A stretch of 64,000 bases of DNA from Mesobacillus subterraneus (GCF_023715485.1 NZ_JAMBOF010000008.1:124001-188000), one strand, 5' to 3'; positions 36,851 through 44,718 are shown, numbered from the stretch's first letter. Numbers and translations: made by a program. Notes: generated from the letters alone by a model not told the origin.

Positions 36851-36857
36851 CATAAAT

Positions 36858-36894
36858 AAAACCCGGCAGTCTTGAACTGCCGGGGTTCCTTTTA
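36858..36894. terminator. Bidirectional terminator between yqhG and yqzE
   Basis: AACCCGGCAGT and ACTGCCGGGGTT pair around CTTGA, with A- and T-rich flanks on both sides. Confidence 0.8.
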
Positions 36895-37071
36895 CTTTTT
36901 CTTTTTAATGCTCGACATCAGCAAAAAGGGAAGAATTCCAAACCACCTGAATAGAAAGGTTGCTTCTGCTTCTTTTTTTGCCTGTTTCATTTTTTTTCGC
37001 TCTTCTTTTGGCTGGTCAATATACTTAACTACAGTCTGGGTAATGTATTTTACATAATCATTCGTTTTCAT
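36892..37071 (-). CDS. yqzE: YqzE family small protein
   Basis: A 59-residue protein beginning MKTNDYVKYITQTVVKYIDQ, with a charged KEERKK stretch, a hydrophobic WFGILPFLLM segment and a terminal lysine run. This is the YqzE family, normally next to comGG. AGGTG precedes the ATG at 37,071. Possibly a membrane-associated accessory to competence; function unknown. Confidence 0.85.
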   Translation of the reverse strand: MKTNDYVKYITQTVVKYIDQPKEERKKMKQAKKEAEATFLFRWFGILPFLLMSSIKKKK

Positions 37072-37110
37072 GGTTACACCTGCCTTCACCATTACAAGTA
37101 TAACCAGGCC

Positions 37111-37611
37111 TTAATTTTTCATACGCTCGACAATTTCATCGACAATGGCAGGGATGGATTTACCAGACGTATCGATTTCGATATTCGCTGTCTCGCGGTA
37201 CAGAGGAAGTCTGCTTCTGTACAAGGTTTCGGCAGCATCAAGATTGCCTTTTTGCAATAACGGTCTTGAATCATCCCCTTCCACCCTTTTTATAATTTCA
37301 CTCAATTCCGTGTACAAAAAGACAACATTGGCTTTTTCCCTTAAGAACAATCTGTTTCTCTCCGCACCAACGATTCCGCCGCCTGTTGCAACAATCGCCT
37401 CTTCTGAGGGCATTTTCTGCAAAACCTCAGATTCTATTTCCCGGAACTTCGCTTCTCCATCTGTAGCGAATATCTCATTGATCGACTTTCCACTAGATTT
37501 CACAATTTCTTTGTCAGTGTCATACACAGGGACTGACAATCTTTTGGCAAGCTCCTGGGAGATTGATGTCTTCCCCGCACCCATGAATCCAACTAAATAC
37601 ATGGTTTCCAT
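37111..37611 (-). CDS. aroK: Shikimate kinase
   Basis: A 166-residue kinase: P-loop GFMGAGKTSISQEL, shikimate-binding DTDKEIVKSSGKSI and FREIESEVL, and VATGGGIV. It phosphorylates shikimate at the 3-hydroxyl. It sits between comGG and yqzE on the same strand and may be co-transcribed with the comG end. Confidence 0.95.
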   Translation of the reverse strand: METMYLVGFMGAGKTSISQELAKRLSVPVYDTDKEIVKSSGKSINEIFATDGEAKFREIESEVLQKMPSEEAIVATGGGIVGAERNRLFLREKANVVFLYTELSEIIKRVEGDDSRPLLQKGNLDAAETLYRSRLPLYRETANIEIDTSGKSIPAIVDEIVERMKN

Positions 37612-37627
37612 ATTCCTAGACCACCTG

Positions 37628-38002
37628 TCAATTCTTTTCTAACCATTTTACCATTGCTCCCTTTTCCTTGTCATATTGGCCAATTCCAATGGATTTCTCA
37701 CCGCTGTCCATTGTGAGTATGAAAGTCACTTGATCCATATTTGCCGATAAATTTTGTTTTTGAAAAGCCACTTCACCTTTCAGGTAGCTCATTCCTCCCG
37801 CTTCCGGCAGATGTTCATCCCGCAGCAATGCTTCAGCTTGTTTAACTGAACAAAGCATATAGTATTCCTGAAGCCTGATTGTTTCAGTTTCTTTGACGAA
37901 TTTTTTTTCAGTGACATACTGTTCTGTCAATATCAGCAAGAAGAAAGACATCAACAGTAGAAAAATAAGTGATAATGGGTAAATAAAGCCTTTCTCATCT
38001 AT
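37628..38002 (-). CDS. comGG: Competence minor pseudopilin ComGG (apparent AUA start)
   Basis: Reading from 38,002 gives 124 residues starting (I)DEKGFIYPLSLIFLLLM, which matches the conserved GFIYP start and length of B. subtilis ComGG. No ATG, GTG or TTG lies in frame before residue 15, and starting there would delete the hydrophobic segment. ATA at 38,000-38,002 is seven bases behind AGGAG in GGAGGAGTG and overlaps the comGF stop. Either AUA is used or initiation is coupled to comGF termination. Confidence 0.8.
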   Translation of the reverse strand: MDEKGFIYPLSLIFLLLMSFFLLILTEQYVTEKKFVKETETIRLQEYYMLCSVKQAEALLRDEHLPEAGGMSYLKGEVAFQKQNLSANMDQVTFILTMDSGEKSIGIGQYDKEKGAMVKWLEKN

Positions 38003-38475
38003 GGCGTCACTCCTCCTATTTGATAAAAATAGTAAACCCTCGAAGAATATTGAACTCCGTTTAGATCCGTCGCCCTGATTTCTACACCGTCAGCTATTTT
38101 TTCAAAGCTGAAGCTCGCAAGGCTCTGCACCAGGATTTCATGGCCAACATAATTGACCCGCCTGCGCATACTTGCAGAATATTTTTCATAAATGATTAAT
38201 TTGCCATCAACCTTTAGCAGCAGCTTATCCGGCTGTATCGTCAACTGTTCTGCTGAACGAATCTCCTTTTTCACCTGACTGCTGAAAACTTCCCACTCCA
38301 TCCTGCGGATTCCACTTTCGCCAACATCACCATCCAAGATGAATTTCATGCCTAATGGCAGAATCGAGGCAATCAGCAAAAAGACTGATAAGGCAAGAAG
38401 CATTTCAAGCATCGTGAAGGCGTGGTCATTCAGTAAAGCCGCATTTTTTGTAGTTTTGCTGTTGCTCTCCCTCAT
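37999..38475 (-). CDS. comGF: Competence pseudopilin-like protein ComGF
   Basis: A protein of up to 158 residues with an N-terminal methylation-like hydrophobic segment AFTMLEMLLALSVFLLIAS and the C-terminal segment RVYYFYQIGGVTP. The start is uncertain: the ATG at 38,475 has no good ribosome site, and overlap with comGE makes coupling likely. Component of the transformation pseudopilus. Confidence 0.85.
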   Translation of the reverse strand: MRESNSKTTKNAALLNDHAFTMLEMLLALSVFLLIASILPLGMKFILDGDVGESGIRRMEWEVFSSQVKKEIRSAEQLTIQPDKLLLKVDGKLIIYEKYSASMRRRVNYVGHEILVQSLASFSFEKIADGVEIRATDLNGVQYSSRVYYFYQIGGVTP

Positions 38476-38761
38476 AATGGATACAAACCTCCCAAGCTGA
38501 TGGGTCTTCATTTTTGTCTATTGTGACTCGATAAGTGATGCCATTTTGCTGAATGCTTACTCTGCCTGACTCCGTACCCGATATTTTTATGTGCATAAGC
38601 TCGTCAAATAATAGATTGCCCGCATCGGCCTCTTTCCTAAGTTCAATATTCTGGTTGAGGACATGAATGGCAATAGGCAGCAAAACGGACGCAGCCATGA
38701 TAAAGGCAGCGAGCGAAAGCAGCATTTCTGCAAGGAAATAACCTTCACACTTCCGTAACAT
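38426..38761 (-). CDS. comGE: Competence minor pseudopilin ComGE
   Basis: A 111-residue protein starting MLRKCEGYFLAEMLLSLAAF, a prepilin-like signal cleaved after glycine. It overlaps comGD by 17 bp and comGF by 50 bp. Minor pseudopilin in the competence pilus. Confidence 0.85.
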   Translation of the reverse strand: MLRKCEGYFLAEMLLSLAAFIMAASVLLPIAIHVLNQNIELRKEADAGNLLFDELMHIKISGTESGRVSIQQNGITYRVTIDKNEDPSAWEVCIHYEGEQQQNYKKCGFTE

Positions 38762-39185
38762 AGAACCTGCCCTTTCCAATCTGGATCATCATCATGTAAG
38801 TCCTGGTTCCAACAGTGACGAAAATCGACCCAAAACTATTGATATTGCCATCGGGCATATAGTAAAACAACAATGCCATCGTTCCTTTTTTCACTTTGAT
38901 ATTTTGAGAGTAATGTCTTTTGACGAGGTAAGTTGCTGTATAATCAGTGCCGCGAATATAGTAATAATTATTTTCCGGCATGATATGGACCGTAATCTGC
39001 TCCTGGTGGGCTATCGCATATTGCTGGCTATACAGGAGGTCGGCTTGCAGCTGAGAAAAAAACAGGTCCTTCTCCAGTTTTTCATTTTGGGGAGTAAACA
39101 TGAATGCGGATGCGAGGGAGAGCATGAAGAAAGCAGCCAGTACGACCAGCATCTCAATCATTGTAAAACCGTCCGATTTCATCAT
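38745..39185 (-). CDS. comGD: Competence minor pseudopilin ComGD
   Basis: A 146-residue protein with the type IV prepilin signal MMKSDGFTMIEMLVVLAAFF; cleavage is expected between G and F by ComC. The C-terminal domain is GspH-like (FVTVGTRTYMMMIQIGKGRF). It lies 7 bp after comGC. Confidence 0.9.
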   Translation of the reverse strand: MMKSDGFTMIEMLVVLAAFFMLSLASAFMFTPQNEKLEKDLFFSQLQADLLYSQQYAIAHQEQITVHIMPENNYYYIRGTDYTATYLVKRHYSQNIKVKKGTMALLFYYMPDGNINSFGSIFVTVGTRTYMMMIQIGKGRFYVTEV

Positions 39186-39192
39186 TTCCTGC

Positions 39193-39510
39193 TTACGGTG
39201 TTACTGTCGCCACTGGCTGAACTTGACCTTTAGAAGTGATTTCAATATCAGTGCCGTCCGGACATTTTGCATCTGCGCTTTTCAAATAGCCTTCACTTTT
39301 AAGTTCTGCAAAGGAAGGAGTCGTTTTTTTATCCATTTTATATGCCTGGACCTGGGCTTCAACCATTTTCATATAGCCCTCGCATCCCTTCGTATTGATG
39401 TTTGAGCTGTGGGTGGATATATTCGGAACGGTGATAATCAATAAAACTGAGATGATCAATAGGACAATCATCATTTCAATTAGCGTAAATCCCTTTTGAT
39501 TATTTTTCAT
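39193..39510 (-). CDS. comGC: Major competence pseudopilin ComGC
   Basis: A 105-residue prepilin: KNNQKGFTLIEMMIVLLIIS signal, then a C-terminal domain with two cysteines (GCEGYMK and DAKCPDG) that form the intramolecular disulphide known in ComGC. AAGGAG precedes the ATG. It builds the DNA-uptake pseudopilus. Confidence 0.95.
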   Translation of the reverse strand: MKNNQKGFTLIEMMIVLLIISVLLIITVPNISTHSSNINTKGCEGYMKMVEAQVQAYKMDKKTTPSFAELKSEGYLKSADAKCPDGTDIEITSKGQVQPVATVTP

Positions 39511-39535
39511 TTTTCAAAATCTCCTTTTTAAATGT

Positions 39536-40567
39536 TTAAATTCCTTGTATCATTTGGAACATTGGCAGCAGGATCGCGAGGTACAATGATACAACGAGCA
39601 ATCCTATAAAGCTGTATAGTACCGGCTGGATGGTTTTCATCGTTTTATCAGTCCTCTCTTCAAGCTGTTTCAGGCAATGGCTGCTGTAAAAATAAAGCTC
39701 CTGGTCAAGCTTGCCATTCTTTTGTCCGTGCCTGATGATCCTGGGCAGTTCTTCCTCGAAAAAAGAATAATCCGCGACCGCTCTGTCAAAATCCTGGCCA
39801 GTAGCGAGCTTTAAAATGATCTCTTTTCCAAGCACGCTTGAAAAAGGTTCCTCGCGATTATGCTCAAATACTTTCAGTGCGTCCAATACTGAAAGCCCTC
39901 CTGAAAATAAATAGCTCAGCTGAATGGAGAAAAAATGTGTATATAGAAGCTTCAGAAGCTTACCAAGCAGAGGTATCTTAGTAAGTCTCACTTTTTGTTC
40001 GATTGGCGATAGCTTCTTGAAAATAAAAAAGTAATGAAGGAGGAGCATGACTGATAGGATCAGCAGGAAATAGAGCAGGAAAGGAAAAAACGCAGCGGCT
40101 GAGTAAATGGCCTTCATATATAAGTGAGGAGTGAGATTCATATCGGCAAAGAGTGACGTGAATTTTGGGAGCAAAATCCTGTTCACGAAGAAAAATAAAA
40201 TAAATGTAAGCAGCATTAGAAAAAATGGATAAGACGCCAGCTTTCTTAAACGCTGGTAATCCCCCTCTCTTTTAAGGACCATTTCGCTGCCCTCAGTAAC
40301 AGCACGTGCCAAGCCGCCATGCTGCTCGGCAAAATAAACATAACTGACTAGATCTTTTTTAAATTTAAGCTGTGCAAGAATTGAATATAATGGAAAACCT
40401 TCACGCAGTTGATCTAGGCTTCTTCTGATATCCTCCTTTCTCTTTTTCTCAAGATAAAAGGTCATGGACTCAATCGCTTCTGCCAAAGGGTATCCCCGCG
40501 ACAATAATTCTCCTGTCCTTTTCAGAAAACGCGCCTGTTCAGCCACAGGCCATTTATTCTCCATCAT
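39536..40567 (-). CDS. comGB: Competence pilus platform protein ComGB
   Basis: A 343-residue GspF/PilC-family inner membrane protein with two T2SSF domains, each with RLREGFPLYSIL or LATGQDFDRAV-type motifs, and three membrane helices. It overlaps the end of comGA by 14 bp. It should couple ATPase action to pseudopilus assembly, but the comGA gene here is broken. Confidence 0.93.
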   Translation of the reverse strand: MMENKWPVAEQARFLKRTGELLSRGYPLAEAIESMTFYLEKKRKEDIRRSLDQLREGFPLYSILAQLKFKKDLVSYVYFAEQHGGLARAVTEGSEMVLKREGDYQRLRKLASYPFFLMLLTFILFFFVNRILLPKFTSLFADMNLTPHLYMKAIYSAAAFFPFLLYFLLILSVMLLLHYFFIFKKLSPIEQKVRLTKIPLLGKLLKLLYTHFFSIQLSYLFSGGLSVLDALKVFEHNREEPFSSVLGKEIILKLATGQDFDRAVADYSFFEEELPRIIRHGQKNGKLDQELYFYSSHCLKQLEERTDKTMKTIQPVLYSFIGLLVVSLYLAILLPMFQMIQGI

Positions 40568-40925
40568 TCAGAACCCACCTCTGGTATTCAGACTCCTTAA
40601 TGTAGCCGAGTGCTATACCCTTGGTGATAGCATCCTTCAATGTCTTGTAATGATAGGACTGATGCTCTCCCCTTGCCTCCTTTAGAACTGCGGATAGGTC
40701 TTTCCCGGTAAGAATTTCGAAGACATTCCCCCTTTTGCCGCTGCCAGACGAATAACAAAACGGCGAGCATGGCCCTTCACAATATGGACAGGTCAGCTCC
40801 ACAAGCCTTTGCGCCGTTACGGCTATCAGGGTCTGTTCTATTTCAAGCCAATTGATGCCAAATTCAATCAGCCTGTAGATCGCTCCCCTGGCATCCCTCG
40901 TATGCATCGTGGTCAGTACCAAATG
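40554..40925 (-). pseudogene. comGA: ComGA traffic ATPase, C-terminal fragment truncated by prophage
   Basis: About 123 codons from HLVLTTMHTRDARGAIYRLI to the normal stop. This is the last third of the GspE/PilT-type ATPase, starting after Walker B; the Walker A and N-terminal domain are missing. The sequence TKHLVL at the break replaces the expected TGHLVL, so homology ends at the histidine codon (40,923-40,925). The C-terminal zinc-binding-like CPYCEGPC pair is intact. The missing part should lie at the far prophage end. Short in-frame ATGs in phage DNA (40,952) have no role that I can support. Confidence 0.92.
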
Positions 40926-41017
40926 TTTAGTAATGATAAAAGGACAACGCATGTTTTATAGATGATTTTTCATGGGTATATAAATAATGCTTTAGCCAGC
41001 ATCCTCTTTATATAAAT

Positions 41018-41041
41018 GGAGTCGGGATACCGGCTCTTTTT
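41018..41041. terminator. Hairpin at the end of the FtsK module
   Basis: GAGtCGG-GATA-CCGgCTC (one mismatch pair) followed by six T on the plus strand; on the minus strand an A/T-rich tail follows. It separates the phage module from the comG remnant. Confidence 0.55.
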
Positions 41042-41637
41042 TATATCAGCATCAATCCTCCCAGGATAAACACTCCTCCTACACCCCATGTAGCCATCCG
41101 AGAATTAACCATATTAAGTAAACCCCATACACCAATACTAACCCCCACCATGACAGGTAATGCCATAATGTAATCCGAAGCCCAATGCTGCAGCCCGTCA
41201 CCAATAATCTTTTCATATAAGTACCCCCATAATGTTGGATAATTGTTGTTTGCTACTGATCCACGCTCGAAGAAATTCTGAGCAAGGGAAGTCGGGTCTA
41301 CAAACTCCCCATGCTCTTTCAATCCAAAGTGTAAATGTGGACCTGTGGAATGCCCTGTATTGCCGCTTAATCCGATTAATTGCCCTTCGTGGAGTGTTTG
41401 CCCAGCCTTAACCTTTATATCGCTCATATGCCCATATATGGCTTCTCTGCCATCGGCTAATTGAAGGATGACTCCTTTTCCTATGTTTTCACTTCCATAA
41501 TCGACTACTCTTTCCACAACCGCTTCACCGATGGAGTGCAGCTGACTCCCCTCTGGAAGTCCTATGTCTATCCCAGTATGTGGAGTTGGATGGATCTTGC
41601 TGACCTCCCCGAATTTAGAAGTTATTCGAACAATCAT
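41041..41637 (-). CDS. M23-type peptidase domain with two C-terminal membrane helices
   Basis: A 198-residue protein. Residues 1-118 form a LytM/M23 domain with intact zinc motifs: HTGIDIG (HxxxD) near 20, YGHMSD, and HLHFGLKE near 101. Two membrane helices follow at about 155-177 and 182-198. There is no signal peptide, so either the N-terminus is exported tail-anchored style or the domain works inside. It is the last gene of the FtsK/replication-relaxation module, 3 bp after the pilin-like gene. A role in opening the cell wall for a DNA-transfer or phage-release machine is an inference. Confidence 0.75.
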   Translation of the reverse strand: MIVRITSKFGEVSKIHPTPHTGIDIGLPEGSQLHSIGEAVVERVVDYGSENIGKGVILQLADGREAIYGHMSDIKVKAGQTLHEGQLIGLSGNTGHSTGPHLHFGLKEHGEFVDPTSLAQNFFERGSVANNNYPTLWGYLYEKIIGDGLQHWASDYIMALPVMVGVSIGVWGLLNMVNSRMATWGVGGVFILGGLMLI

Positions 41638-41640
41638 GAT

Positions 41641-42081
41641 TTACACCACGCTTTTCATGGCATCGACTAAGATATTTAAAATCATTGGTGTCATATTGAC
41701 CAGGACATAGCCTAAACCCGCGCCCATCATCATGGAATAGCCTTTTTCCTTTTGGTTAATCATGACCATGATTGCACCGCCCAGGACTACAACCATTGCA
41801 ATAGGATAGGCTAGCGCTTGAATGAGGTCGATTAAAGGATTAAAGGCAATAATCATCTTGTCGTACATTTGACCTTGTGCCATTACTGTGACTGCTTCGT
41901 GTGCTGATGCTGTAGTAGCTTGAGTCAATGGAGCAATAGCCAATGGCAGCATGGATAATCCAAACGCATACCCGGCTGTTTTTCCTTTCTTCATAATTTC
42001 CATTTCTTCCACACTGATGATGTCCTTCCCTTTGTTCATAAAATCGCTGAATTTGATAATCTCTTGCTTTTGTCTGAACAT
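41641..42081 (-). CDS. Small VirB2/TrbC-like membrane protein
   Basis: A 146-residue protein: a charged N-terminus, a hydrophobic signal-like segment (residues 36-52) ending ATTASA, a short outside stretch, and two membrane helices (about 84-108 and 115-138) with a tight KEKG turn between. This is the outline of conjugative pilin-like VirB2/TrbC proteins, though I cannot confirm homology from sequence alone. It sits between the replication-relaxation and the M23 genes. Confidence 0.6.
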   Translation of the reverse strand: MFRQKQEIIKFSDFMNKGKDIISVEEMEIMKKGKTAGYAFGLSMLPLAIAPLTQATTASAHEAVTVMAQGQMYDKMIIAFNPLIDLIQALAYPIAMVVVLGGAIMVMINQKEKGYSMMMGAGLGYVLVNMTPMILNILVDAMKSVV

Positions 42082-42093
42082 GATGTTTCCCCC

Positions 42094-42684
42094 TTAAATA
42101 AAATCTTTTACAGTGTAAACCCTGGCATCTAAGCCTTCACATGCTTGCTGCAGTTGCTTTCGTCTAAGCTCTGTCGTGGTGATCCAGATGAATTTCGGCT
42201 TTTTCTCGAACACATTCAGTTCAATCAACTGCTTATATCGTTCAATTTTCCCTTTGTTCTTCACCATCTTTTGAGTGTGGTCCACTTCCACAATGTGATA
42301 TTGTTTATTCACCATGAATATGGCATCGGCAATGACAGTCACTTTCCCTTTCACTTCCAGCTTGATTTCATTCTTCCATGTGGAAGGGCAACCATAGCCG
42401 ATATAAAGTGTATTCCTCATAATGTAATGCCTGGCTTGAGTCGTTTTCTTCATGGCCTTGGTTGCTCCTACCCGCTCCCTGCCTTCTTCATTGAGATAGT
42501 AAATGTTCTCGCCATCCTTAAAGCTGTTCAAGTAATCGCTCATGTTTTTCAGCACTCTTTGAGCGTTCCTGTCGCTTTTCAATCTGTGAAGCTTCTGGAT
42601 CTGTGACCGGCTAAGATAATCTAGTTTCCGTAAGCTCAAGAGAATGGCTTCCTCCCTTTGTTGCCTTTCGATTTCCTTCTTCAT
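42094..42684 (-). CDS. Replication-relaxation family protein
   Basis: A 196-residue protein of the replication-relaxation (PF13814-like) family: winged-helix N-terminus (LSLRKLDYLSRSQIQKLHRL, LNEEGRERVGA) and a C-terminal domain with ADAIFMVNKQYHIVEVDHTQ, a D...ExD pattern like PD-(D/E)XK nucleases. Family members are found beside FtsK-like genes in Firmicute plasmids and phages and are proposed to act in replication or transfer initiation. It overlaps the FtsK-like gene by 74 bp. Confidence 0.8.
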   Translation of the reverse strand: MKKEIERQQREEAILLSLRKLDYLSRSQIQKLHRLKSDRNAQRVLKNMSDYLNSFKDGENIYYLNEEGRERVGATKAMKKTTQARHYIMRNTLYIGYGCPSTWKNEIKLEVKGKVTVIADAIFMVNKQYHIVEVDHTQKMVKNKGKIERYKQLIELNVFEKKPKFIWITTTELRRKQLQQACEGLDARVYTVKDFI

Positions 42685-43999
42685 TCAGTTCAACCCTTTC
42701 TTTTCGAGGCCTTATATTTATGTGTGGTTGAATATTCTTTGTAATTGCATCATTCGAGATATAAGGTGTCTGGACTTCAATCAATCCCAAATCCTTGTAT
42801 AATGCCCTTCCTTGAATGGCTGGCAACTTCTCCGCACCTGGTTGGTCTAATACGACCTGACTCGCTGTAGCTGTATCCAGAACGAAGCAGAGCCGCCCTA
42901 TGCAGTTTCTTTTTACCTGTGAGCTTACAGTCTCCGTTGTTGGATATTGTGTCGTGTAGATGAGTCTCAGACCGCTGGCCCTTCCCTTCCTTGCAATGTC
43001 CTTCAATAGTGCCTGGCACGTTTTATCGTCAGCCATATCAGCCGCTTCATCTATCACGATGAAATGCCTTTCCTTTACTCCTGCATCCTTTACATTAGAG
43101 AATCCATTCTCAAGTAAATATTCAGTCATCCTATCCATTTCTTCGACTGCTGCTTGAAGTGCTTCAGCTGCTTCTTCCACATTCGTCGCATAGGCTTTCA
43201 CCTGTTTTAAATTTCGGTACCGATTAAACTCAAGACCGCCTTTTAAATCAATGAGTGTGAAGGAAACATTATCGCCCTGATTATGCAACAAAGTGTTGAT
43301 CGTGCAGTTTACCCAGTTTGATTTCCCGAAGTCCGTTGTGCCGGCCACAATGATGTGAGCTTTCTTTTCAAAGTCATATAAAATCATTCCGCCTCTACTT
43401 TTGCCTACTGGCACTTTCCATCCCTTTGATATTCCAGTTTCAAAATCAAACTTAGTTGGTAATGGTTCATTGAATACTTTAATCTTCAAAACACCGTCAT
43501 ACGATAGCTCTATTTCCTTTCTTACATCCTTTTTCTTATCGAGTAATGTCTTTATAGCCTGAAAGATGTTTCGGTCTAATTTGACCGTTCTGAGGTCACT
43601 GAAGCTTATGTCTAAAATCGATTGTTTGTTGTTTAATCCATCTTGGATATGAGCCTTCTTCAACTCATAATCGTGGAAGCTTTTACCTAATGGGATTCGA
43701 TAAGCGTATTCAGTGCCTACCACCATTCCACCGTCTTTGATTTTGGACTTCCTTAGAAGCTGCATGTTATCGTCTTTAAAATCCAATCCATTTTGAGCGC
43801 ATATCCTCTGAATTTTTACCGCGTCACTGCTCCCGCCTTTCTTTTGAAAATAAGAAAATCCTGCTAAACTTCCGGCCAGTAATGATGTAGTAAGCTCGAA
43901 GAACATAAATGGCAACACCACCCTTTGATATATGAAATATAGTCCCTGATCAAACGAATGATAGATAATCCTTTCCATTGCCGAGATTAAACCGTTCAT
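42611..43999 (-). CDS. FtsK/SpoIIIE-type DNA translocase (TcpA-like)
   Basis: A 462-residue ATPase with one N-terminal hydrophobic segment (about 24-46), and an FtsK/HerA motor: Walker A AGTTDFGKSNW, Walker B HFIVIDEAADM, then RKGRASGLRLIYTTQYP. It lacks the FtsK gamma domain and the long linker. Such proteins act as coupling proteins in conjugative plasmids (TcpA, ConQ) and occur in Bacillus prophages. It is the first gene of the leftward module. No clear ribosome site precedes the ATG at 43,999. Confidence 0.85.
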   Translation of the reverse strand: MNGLISAMERIIYHSFDQGLYFIYQRVVLPFMFFELTTSLLAGSLAGFSYFQKKGGSSDAVKIQRICAQNGLDFKDDNMQLLRKSKIKDGGMVVGTEYAYRIPLGKSFHDYELKKAHIQDGLNNKQSILDISFSDLRTVKLDRNIFQAIKTLLDKKKDVRKEIELSYDGVLKIKVFNEPLPTKFDFETGISKGWKVPVGKSRGGMILYDFEKKAHIIVAGTTDFGKSNWVNCTINTLLHNQGDNVSFTLIDLKGGLEFNRYRNLKQVKAYATNVEEAAEALQAAVEEMDRMTEYLLENGFSNVKDAGVKERHFIVIDEAADMADDKTCQALLKDIARKGRASGLRLIYTTQYPTTETVSSQVKRNCIGRLCFVLDTATASQVVLDQPGAEKLPAIQGRALYKDLGLIEVQTPYISNDAITKNIQPHINIRPRKERVELNEEGNRKATKGGSHSLELTETRLS

Positions 44000-44000
44000 G

Positions 44001-44067
44001 AAGTCGTTTAGATGTTCGCCTTCCGACTGTGGAAAAGAAGAGAGAAAACGAAGCCTTTAAACGACTT
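44001..44067. repeat. Perfect 10-bp inverted repeat upstream of the FtsK-like gene
   Basis: AAGTCGTTTA (44,001-44,010) and TAAACGACTT (44,058-44,067) are separated by 47 bp and begin one base upstream of the FtsK start codon. Could be an operator, an mRNA leader hairpin, or part of a transfer/replication origin. Confidence 0.55.
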
Positions 44068-44142
44068 TTTGAATGCTAGTAATCTGCGACTGTTTTTCTG
44101 TATACTTAATCGTATTTTGAAACGTATGATTTATTGCCTGTC

Positions 44143-44211
44143 TAGTACAAAAATAATTATTACTTTTTATATTATATCCTGTACTATTTATAAATTTATT
44201 GATATAATAAA
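44143..44211. promoter_or_regulatory. Divergent phage control region with candidate operators and promoter
   Basis: TAGTACA (44,143-44,149) and TGTACTA (44,180-44,186) form an inverted pair in an AT-rich region between the FtsK-like gene and the HTH gene. A TATAAT (about 44,204-44,209) upstream of the HTH gene is a likely -10. Autoregulation by the HTH protein is plausible. Confidence 0.45.
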
Positions 44212-44268
44212 GAAGTAGTAATAATATGAAAGGAGATGAATATTATAGTAAGTTTGGAGTTGTCGGAA

Positions 44269-44466
44269 ATGTTGAAGTCGAGAATCAAAGTCAGATTAGC
44301 AGAATTGGATATAGCACAAACTGAGCTAGCTGAAAAGCTAGGAGTAACCAAACAGACTATGAATGGGTGGGTTAAAGGAAGGGTGAAGCCACCTTTAGAA
44401 ACTGCTTTCCTGATCGCCAGGGAATTGGATTGTAAGGTTGATGATTTGTGGAGTTATGAGGAATAG
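44269..44466 (+). CDS. Cro/CI-type helix-turn-helix regulator
   Basis: A 65-residue single-domain HTH_3 protein: RIKVRLAELDIAQTELAEKLGVTK then QTMNGWVKGRVKPPLETAF. It lacks a dimerisation/cleavage domain, so Cro-like or a small repressor. I prefer the ATG at 44,269 (GGAG about nine bases upstream); the ATG at 44,236 directly abuts another GGAG. It is divergent from the FtsK module and probably controls both directions. Confidence 0.85.
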   Translation: MLKSRIKVRLAELDIAQTELAEKLGVTKQTMNGWVKGRVKPPLETAFLIARELDCKVDDLWSYEE

Positions 44467-44499
44467 ATTCGAAATATTCATTAAGGGAGGAAAACGGAT

Positions 44500-44694
44500 A
44501 TGTATTTAAAATCATTAAACCCATACAATTTCCGACACAATGAAGAAAACCCTAAAATCATAGGTTTTGAGTTATATACCCCTAAAAACCTTAGTCCTAG
44601 ACCTTGTTTTATAGTTGAATATGAAAGCGATAAAACGGTTGACTTTGTAGCACATTCAGATGTGATAAGTAGGTTTTGGGAAATTGTTTGGTGA
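44500..44694 (+). CDS. Hypothetical 64-residue phage protein
   Basis: A small protein with GGGAGG upstream of its ATG, starting MYLKSLNPYNFRHNEENPKI and containing PCFIVEYESDKTVDFVAH. No family recognised. It lies in a rightward block of small early-type genes after the HTH regulator. Confidence 0.7.
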   Translation: MYLKSLNPYNFRHNEENPKIIGFELYTPKNLSPRPCFIVEYESDKTVDFVAHSDVISRFWEIVW

Positions 44695-44718
44695 ACAATC
44701 CAAGAAGGAGTGGGAGAA

